Shown here in pieces: positions 33,500-37,428 of a DNA stretch of 37,428 bases (its first letter is position 1; every line of letters begins with the position of its first letter). The notes beneath the pieces are model-generated. The model was given only the letters and a program-made list of their open reading frames with translations, was not told the origin of the DNA and did no database searches. Position numbers and translations under genes: made by a program. The stretch comes from an uncultured Thiotrichales bacterium (GTDB taxonomy: Bacteria; Pseudomonadota; Gammaproteobacteria; Francisellales; CACEW01), in contig CAIQBE010000027.1 of assembly GCA_903870015.1 (NCBI GenBank), positions 1 through 37,428 on the forward strand, read 5' to 3'.

Positions 33500-33979
33500 T
33501 TAAAGAGTGGATGCTGCTTGTGCTTGATATCCATCCAGAGCCGTTGCGCTTGAGCTGCCCCCAGACGCATCAGACCTAAAAGCTATTGCAGGGAGTTGCT
33601 GATGATATGCAGGATTAATGGTCTGTACTGTTGCCGCTTCGTCAAATAGTGCTCGAGCAGCATAAAAGAGCTTATCAAATGGTGAGGTAGGCTGGCACCA
33701 AAACCAACCGCAAAAGGTAGTGGTTGGTTTAATCTTTTTGAGATGTTCAGCAGCTTTTGCTCGGTAGTTTTGGGAGGTGCCATCGCTGGAAAACCTAGCT
33801 TTAGCGTCAGCCGCTAAATGATCAAAGCTACCAATACTAAACAGGGTGTTCTCAATAACCACACGCAGAAGGAGAACTAGCTCTGCTCCTACATCGCTTA
33901 CAAGAGTGGCTTGGTTTGTCTCAGCTTCCCTGAGTAATTTTGTTAAATCATTAATGACAGCATCCCTAAATCTGGGCAT
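33500..33979 (-). CDS. Orphan protein translationally coupled to trpS (159 aa)
   Basis: Unrecognised, soluble. Residues 1-60 are helical and Leu-rich (ELVLLLRVVIENTLF), residues 65-85 basic helix, then an unusual Cys/Trp cluster (TFCGWFWCQP) and a Ser/Ala-rich tail. The start is one nucleotide after the trpS stop (TAA-T-ATG), with AGGA 7 nt upstream inside the trpS end, so ribosomes finishing trpS could re-initiate here. Arginine is mostly AGA/AGG or CGA, as in the other orphans and unlike trpS. A faint resemblance of VGAELV...FDHL to the repeat unit of the next gene may indicate kinship, but I would not rely on it. Confidence 0.65.
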   Translation of the reverse strand: MPRFRDAVINDLTKLLREAETNQATLVSDVGAELVLLLRVVIENTLFSIGSFDHLAADAKARFSSDGTSQNYRAKAAEHLKKIKPTTTFCGWFWCQPTSPFDKLFYAARALFDEAATVQTINPAYHQQLPAIAFRSDASGGSSSATALDGYQAQAASTL

Positions 33980-33980
33980 A

Positions 33981-34976
33981 TTAAAATCCTAAGTCAGTTT
34001 TAAGTTGATTCATAAAGTCGCTCACCCGTTGCCGAGCCTTGAGAGCACCTGCTGCTAAAATGACATTGACTTCATCTGGATGCGCCATCAAATGCTGATA
34101 ACGCTCACGTGGCGCAGCAAGTTTTGCATCGAGCAATTCAAAGAGCTTAGCCTTAGCATCACCCCAGGCAATGCCATCAAGGTATGCTTGTTGATAAACT
34201 TCAATCTCAGGCTTGCTTGCAAAAGCCGAATAAATCGTAAAGAGCGGGCAGTCTTTGGAGTCTTTGGGTTCGCCCGGCATCAGCGAATTAGTTTTGATTT
34301 TCATAATCAGTTTTTTTAACTCGGAGGAAGTTGCAAACAGCGGAATAGTATTTTGATAGCTTTTACTCATCTTGCGGCCATCTAACCCGGGCAGTGTCGC
34401 TACATTGTCATCAATCAATGCTTCCGGTAGAGTAAAGTGTTTACCATAAAGATGATTGTAGCGCGCGGCAATATCCCTGGCCATTTCTAAATGCTGGATT
34501 TGATCACGGCCCACGGGTACTTGATCGGCATTAAATAATAAAATATCGGCGGTCATTAAAATAGGATAGCAAAATAAACCCATGGTAATGCCATTATCGG
34601 CATCCGTGTCACCTTCCTCTGTGTTTTTAAGCGCGGCATCTTTATAGGCATGGGCACGATTCATCAAGCCTTTTGAAGTAACTGATGTCAATATCCACGC
34701 CAATTCAAAAATCTCCGGGATATGCGATTGACGATAAAAAGTCACTTTATCAGGATTCAACCCAAGGGCTAGCCAGCTAGCCGCAACTTCTAAAATATAT
34801 TGCTGGCGTAATTTAGGATCCCAGAGTTTGACAAGGGAGTGACCATCGGCCACAAAATAAAGTGCATCGACATTAGCCTGGTCTTGCAACTCTAGGGTCG
34901 GGCGAATCGCCCCTACATAGTTGCCAAGATGCGGTGTACCACTGGGAGTGATACCAGTAAGGATAATTTTCTTCAT
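33981..34976 (-). CDS. trpS: Tryptophanyl-tRNA synthetase
   Basis: Class I aminoacyl-tRNA synthetase charging tRNA-Trp. 331 aa, normal length. The HIGH-like motif is GTPHLGNY (13-20) and the KMSKS motif is exact at 202-206 (GRKMSKSYQNT). Other family blocks are QSHIPE, MTADILLFNADQVPVGRDQ and EMARDIA. The cysteine pattern of the Fe-S-bearing thermophile enzymes is absent. It has its own promoter (35006-35034) and is followed with one nucleotide between them by the 159-aa orphan gene. No tryptophan leader peptide or attenuator is seen upstream. Confidence 0.97.
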   Translation of the reverse strand: MKKIILTGITPSGTPHLGNYVGAIRPTLELQDQANVDALYFVADGHSLVKLWDPKLRQQYILEVAASWLALGLNPDKVTFYRQSHIPEIFELAWILTSVTSKGLMNRAHAYKDAALKNTEEGDTDADNGITMGLFCYPILMTADILLFNADQVPVGRDQIQHLEMARDIAARYNHLYGKHFTLPEALIDDNVATLPGLDGRKMSKSYQNTIPLFATSSELKKLIMKIKTNSLMPGEPKDSKDCPLFTIYSAFASKPEIEVYQQAYLDGIAWGDAKAKLFELLDAKLAAPRERYQHLMAHPDEVNVILAAGALKARQRVSDFMNQLKTDLGF

Positions 34977-35005
34977 AACGCCGCCAATCGCTTGATAATG
35001 AATGA

Positions 35006-35034
35006 ATTATGCCTGAATGTGATTAGAAAGGCAA
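35006..35034 (-). promoter_or_regulatory. trpS: Promoter of trpS
   Basis: On the minus strand TTGCCT (plus 35029-35034), 17-nt spacer, CATAAT (plus 35006-35011): four and five matches of six. The predicted leader is about 23 nt. It is divergent from the MFS promoter, whose -35 begins 28 bp away. Confidence 0.6.
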
Positions 35035-35061
35035 AAGTTGCGATCAGTATAAAGCCCTACT

Positions 35062-35090
35062 TTGACATTAAATCCAACTTTGGGTATCGT
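35062..35090 (+). promoter_or_regulatory. Promoter of the MFS-cdd-rdgB operon
   Basis: Perfect TTGACA (35062-35067), a 17-nt spacer, then TATCGT (35085-35090), four of six. The MFS start at 35118 has a TAGG about 7 nt upstream, giving a leader of about 20 nt. Confidence 0.6.
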
Positions 35091-35117
35091 AGGCAAAATC
35101 CCTAGATAGGTTCTCTT

Positions 35118-36401
35118 ATGTTGCATCTCAAAGATTGGCGGTGTTTTTCTGTAAAGCAAAAACTCAAATCCTGGCTTGTCATTATACTTGCGGGGATGTA
35201 TTTTTTTTATGAGTTTATTCAAATGAATATGTTTAACTCCTTGGATAATACCTTTCAAGTGACTTTTGCTCTAAATGCGATGCAGATAGGGTTGGTATCG
35301 GCGTTTTATTTTTTGGCAGATTCTATTTTGTTATATCCCGTGGGCTCAATCTTAGATCGGGTATCCTCAAAGAAAATGATTATGATCGGCATGTTGATGT
35401 GTATCTTTGGCACATTAATGATCGCCTCGGCGACTAACTCGTGGTTTTTGGTTGGTGCGCGTTTTATGGCTGGTTTAGCGGCGGCATTTTGTTTATTATC
35501 AATTTTACGTTTGGCCACACAATGGTTCCCTGCTGAAAAAATGGGGCAGGTCAGTGGTGTGGTGGTGACCTTAGGCATGCTTGGCGGGGCAGTGTCACAG
35601 ACACCATTAACCTGGATGATTGAGCGGCTGGGCTGGCGCCATGCACTCTATGATGTTGCAATTTTAGGCGCAGTGTTGATGGTATTGATTGGCGTTATAG
35701 TCAAAGATGCACAGTCACAAAATTCTTTTACTGATTTTAGAGGTGCGGTCAAACCCAATGGCGTTAGGCCTTTAAAAGCGATTATTAGCAATAAGCATAA
35801 TTGGTATAATGGGCTGTATGTCTCTACCATGAATTTGCCCATCATGATCTTGGCTGGATTATTTGGCAGTAATTTTATGAGTCAGAGCTATGGCTTTAAT
35901 GCTTTAGATGCTTCCAGTATTAGCATGATGATTTTTATTGGGACGATTGTGGGTTCAACGGTTTTAGGCTTATTATCTGATTATTTAAAAGAGCGTCGGC
36001 GCCTTATGAAAATTTTTGCTTGGGCATCTTTGTTTTTATTTATCATTATTTTGTTTGGGCCAAAATTAAGTTATGTCGGGTATTTGCTCATATTTTTTGT
36101 ATTGGGCTTTGTCACCGCGGCACAAGTTATTAGCTATCCAGTGGCGCAAGAATTAAATTCTCGGCGTTTATCAGGCGCAGCCCTAGGGTTTATTTCGGTG
36201 ATTATTATGGCGCTGCCGATGGTATTACAGCCTTTAACCGGTTGGATTATGGATCTTGTGCATCAGGGCGCTGCGGGTGTGTATGTTTTACGTGATTATC
36301 AATATGGTTTGAGTTTATTAGTAGTGGGCTTTGTCATCAGCATTGCCTGCGCTTATCTATTGCCAGAAACTTATGGAGTGAATATTGATGAGTCAAATTG
36401 A
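35118..36401 (+). CDS. Major facilitator superfamily transporter
   Basis: Inner-membrane secondary transporter of 427 aa with about twelve hydrophobic helices. The loop after helix 2 carries MFS motif A (VGSILDRVSSKKMIMIG), and the corresponding loop in the second half reads LLSDYLKERRRLMK. Helix 4-5 carries ARFMAGLAAAFCLLSILRLATQWFP in the style of the D-galactonate/anion-cation and Legionella-type MFS transporters. The substrate cannot be told from sequence. The cdd gene overlaps its 3' end and rdgB follows, which weakly suggests a nucleoside or nucleobase substrate, but co-location may be accidental. Confidence 0.9.
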   Translation: MLHLKDWRCFSVKQKLKSWLVIILAGMYFFYEFIQMNMFNSLDNTFQVTFALNAMQIGLVSAFYFLADSILLYPVGSILDRVSSKKMIMIGMLMCIFGTLMIASATNSWFLVGARFMAGLAAAFCLLSILRLATQWFPAEKMGQVSGVVVTLGMLGGAVSQTPLTWMIERLGWRHALYDVAILGAVLMVLIGVIVKDAQSQNSFTDFRGAVKPNGVRPLKAIISNKHNWYNGLYVSTMNLPIMILAGLFGSNFMSQSYGFNALDASSISMMIFIGTIVGSTVLGLLSDYLKERRRLMKIFAWASLFLFIIILFGPKLSYVGYLLIFFVLGFVTAAQVISYPVAQELNSRRLSGAALGFISVIIMALPMVLQPLTGWIMDLVHQGAAGVYVLRDYQYGLSLLVVGFVISIACAYLLPETYGVNIDESN

Positions 36402-36810
36402 TGTCGATAAAATGTTTGCCTTGGCCAAAGCTGTGCGCTTAAATGCCTATGCGCCATATTCCAATTTTTTAGTGGGTTCGTGTATCTATACCGATAATGA
36501 TCAATATTATGTCGGCTGTAATGTTGAAAATACCTCATATCGCATGACCGATTGTGCTGAAACAGTGGCAGTTGGTGCGATGGTGGCAAATGGTGTGCGC
36601 AAGATAAAAGCAGTGTTAGTCGTGACCGATACGCCCAAGGGGGTTTCCCCTTGCGGCGGCTGCTTACAAAAGCTCAGTGAATTTGTGAGTGAAGATACTA
36701 TGGTCTATATTGCTAATATCAATAAAGTGACAGAAGCACGGCCTTTTACCGAATTTTTTGGTGCCGGCTTTGCCAAAGAGTTTAGTGAGCTCACTGGGAA
36801 ACATGCATGA
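36388..36810 (+). CDS. cdd: Cytidine deaminase
   Basis: Zinc enzyme converting (deoxy)cytidine to (deoxy)uridine in pyrimidine salvage. From ATG 36388 the product is 140 aa, the size of the homotetrameric class. The substrate block is YAPYSNFLVG and NVENTSY; the zinc ligands are Cys56 of CAE (catalytic Glu58) and Cys89/Cys92 of SPCGGC. The residue after CAE is Thr where Arg is usual, a small deviation. I prefer ATG 36388 over TTG 36385; GGAG at 36375-36378 would suit either. It overlaps the MFS gene by 14 nt and rdgB by 4 nt. Confidence 0.92.
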   Translation: MSQIDVDKMFALAKAVRLNAYAPYSNFLVGSCIYTDNDQYYVGCNVENTSYRMTDCAETVAVGAMVANGVRKIKAVLVVTDTPKGVSPCGGCLQKLSEFVSEDTMVYIANINKVTEARPFTEFFGAGFAKEFSELTGKHA

Positions 36811-37394
36811 AGACTATTTTTGTCGCGACCAATAACAAAGGCAAGCAAAAAGAATTTCGCGAATTATTTGTGGCCTATAATATTGAAGTGAAATTTCCCC
36901 AGGATCTCGAGCATTATGAAGAGCCCGAAGAAACCGCCGAAACCTTTTTAGAAAATGCACTGATCAAAGCACGCTATGGCGCAAAAGTCTCGGGCTTACC
37001 CTGTTTAAGCGATGACTCCGGTTTATGCGTGCCAGCATTAAATGGTGCGCCAGGCGTTTACTCGGCGCGCTATGCCGGCAAAAATGACGATGAGGCGAAT
37101 AAACAAAAGCTCATTCAAGAAATAAAAAAAGTACCAGAGCAAGAGCGCGGTGCGTTTTATTGCTGCGTGCTGATGTTAATCCAATACGAACATGATCCGA
37201 TGCCTATGGCCTTTCAAGGTACTTGGCACGGTGTGATTCAGACAGAAGAAGTAGGCGCAGGCGGTTTTGGTTATGACCCCTTATTTTATATCCCCGAATT
37301 AAACCAAACCGCAGCCGAATTAAATGCTACTGATAAAAATCGCTTAAGTCACCGTGGGCAAGCCTTGCGGAAGATGTTGGCGTTTATAGGATAG
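36807..37394 (+). CDS. rdgB: XTP/dITP pyrophosphatase RdgB (Ham1 family)
   Basis: Hydrolyses non-canonical purine triphosphates (ITP, dITP, XTP) to monophosphates, keeping them out of DNA and RNA. 195 aa, full length. Motifs: ATNNKGKQKEFRELF at the start, SDDSGLCVPALNGAPGVYSARYAG in the middle, then GGFGYDPLFY and LSHRGQALRKM at the end. All are the standard nucleotide- and metal-binding blocks. It overlaps cdd by 4 nt and ends the visible operon; the last 34 nt of the window show nothing. Confidence 0.97.
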   Translation: MKTIFVATNNKGKQKEFRELFVAYNIEVKFPQDLEHYEEPEETAETFLENALIKARYGAKVSGLPCLSDDSGLCVPALNGAPGVYSARYAGKNDDEANKQKLIQEIKKVPEQERGAFYCCVLMLIQYEHDPMPMAFQGTWHGVIQTEEVGAGGFGYDPLFYIPELNQTAAELNATDKNRLSHRGQALRKMLAFIG

Positions 37395-37428
37395 ATGCTA
37401 GCGCGATCAGGTGCCGTTGAATTTTATA

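Noticed and set aside
34977..35117. Tryptophan leader peptide or T-box upstream of trpS
   Set aside because: The leader is only about 23 nt from the predicted promoter, too short for attenuation or a T-box.
35007..35258. Minus-strand 83-codon ORF upstream of trpS
   Set aside because: Overlaps the MFS start and both promoters; no ribosome site.

Overview
This window looks like the chromosome of a moderately AT-rich gammaproteobacterium, most likely a host-associated member of the Legionellales/Coxiellales. The placement rests on gammaproteobacterial housekeeping genes (Hda, Fur diverging from BamE, YaaA, RecF, UvrA), small tightly overlapping operons, and several long orphan proteins that resemble secreted effectors of intracellular bacteria. 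The taxonomic call is inference; the gene calls rest on visible motifs.

Layout. 1-1150: an orphan Ala-rich helical protein with its own promoter. 1376-8274: bamE (leftward), then fur, lgt, holA and an RND efflux pair (periplasmic adaptor and inner-membrane pump). 8346-8375: an intergenic palindrome of dispersed-repeat type. 8400-9859: yaaA-hda (leftward). 10033-15221: a three-gene cassette of unrecognised proteins (494, 1070 and 147 aa), followed by a decayed Rpn/PD-(D/E)XK nuclease tail (15253-15459). 15467-19426: recF and uvrA, divergent. 19491-24510: a six-gene lipid operon (DUF3833 lipoprotein, SDR, FAD oxidoreductase, DUF1365, Cfa-like methyltransferase, DUF2878 membrane protein), of the type tied to unusual or furan fatty acids in other proteobacteria. 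24673-26197: an SDR plus acetolactate decarboxylase pair (acetoin/butanediol route). 26333-32217: a complete suf iron-sulfur operon (Rrf2 regulator, sufB, C, D, S, U, A-type carrier, sufT). 32225-33979: two more orphan genes, leftward, the first of them coupled to trpS (33981-34976). 35118-37394: MFS transporter, cytidine deaminase and RdgB, overlapping.

How the parts work together. Fur and the suf operon are the iron and Fe-S axis. A Fur-box-like site lies between bamE and fur. A perfect core of the IscR type I operator (GACT-N5-AGTC) lies between the suf promoter and the regulator's start codon, so the Rrf2 protein probably represses its own operon when its cluster is loaded. The lipid operon probably modifies phospholipid acyl chains in the membrane. 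The MFS-cdd-rdgB set fits nucleotide salvage and pool cleaning.

The best candidate for something undescribed is the 10033-15221 cassette. Its genes are nearly contiguous and rich in AGA/AGG arginine codons that the flanking housekeeping genes avoid. The 1070-aa protein alternates long helical or coiled-coil stretches with two hydrophobic segments, a layout seen in alpha-pore-forming toxins. The 494-aa partner has a long Gly/Ala/Val-rich hydrophobic stretch. The other orphans (42-1148, 32225-33427, 33500-33979) also use many AGA/AGG codons, which suggests one class of accessory, possibly effector, genes. No secretion system, tRNA, rRNA, CRISPR array or intact insertion sequence was found.
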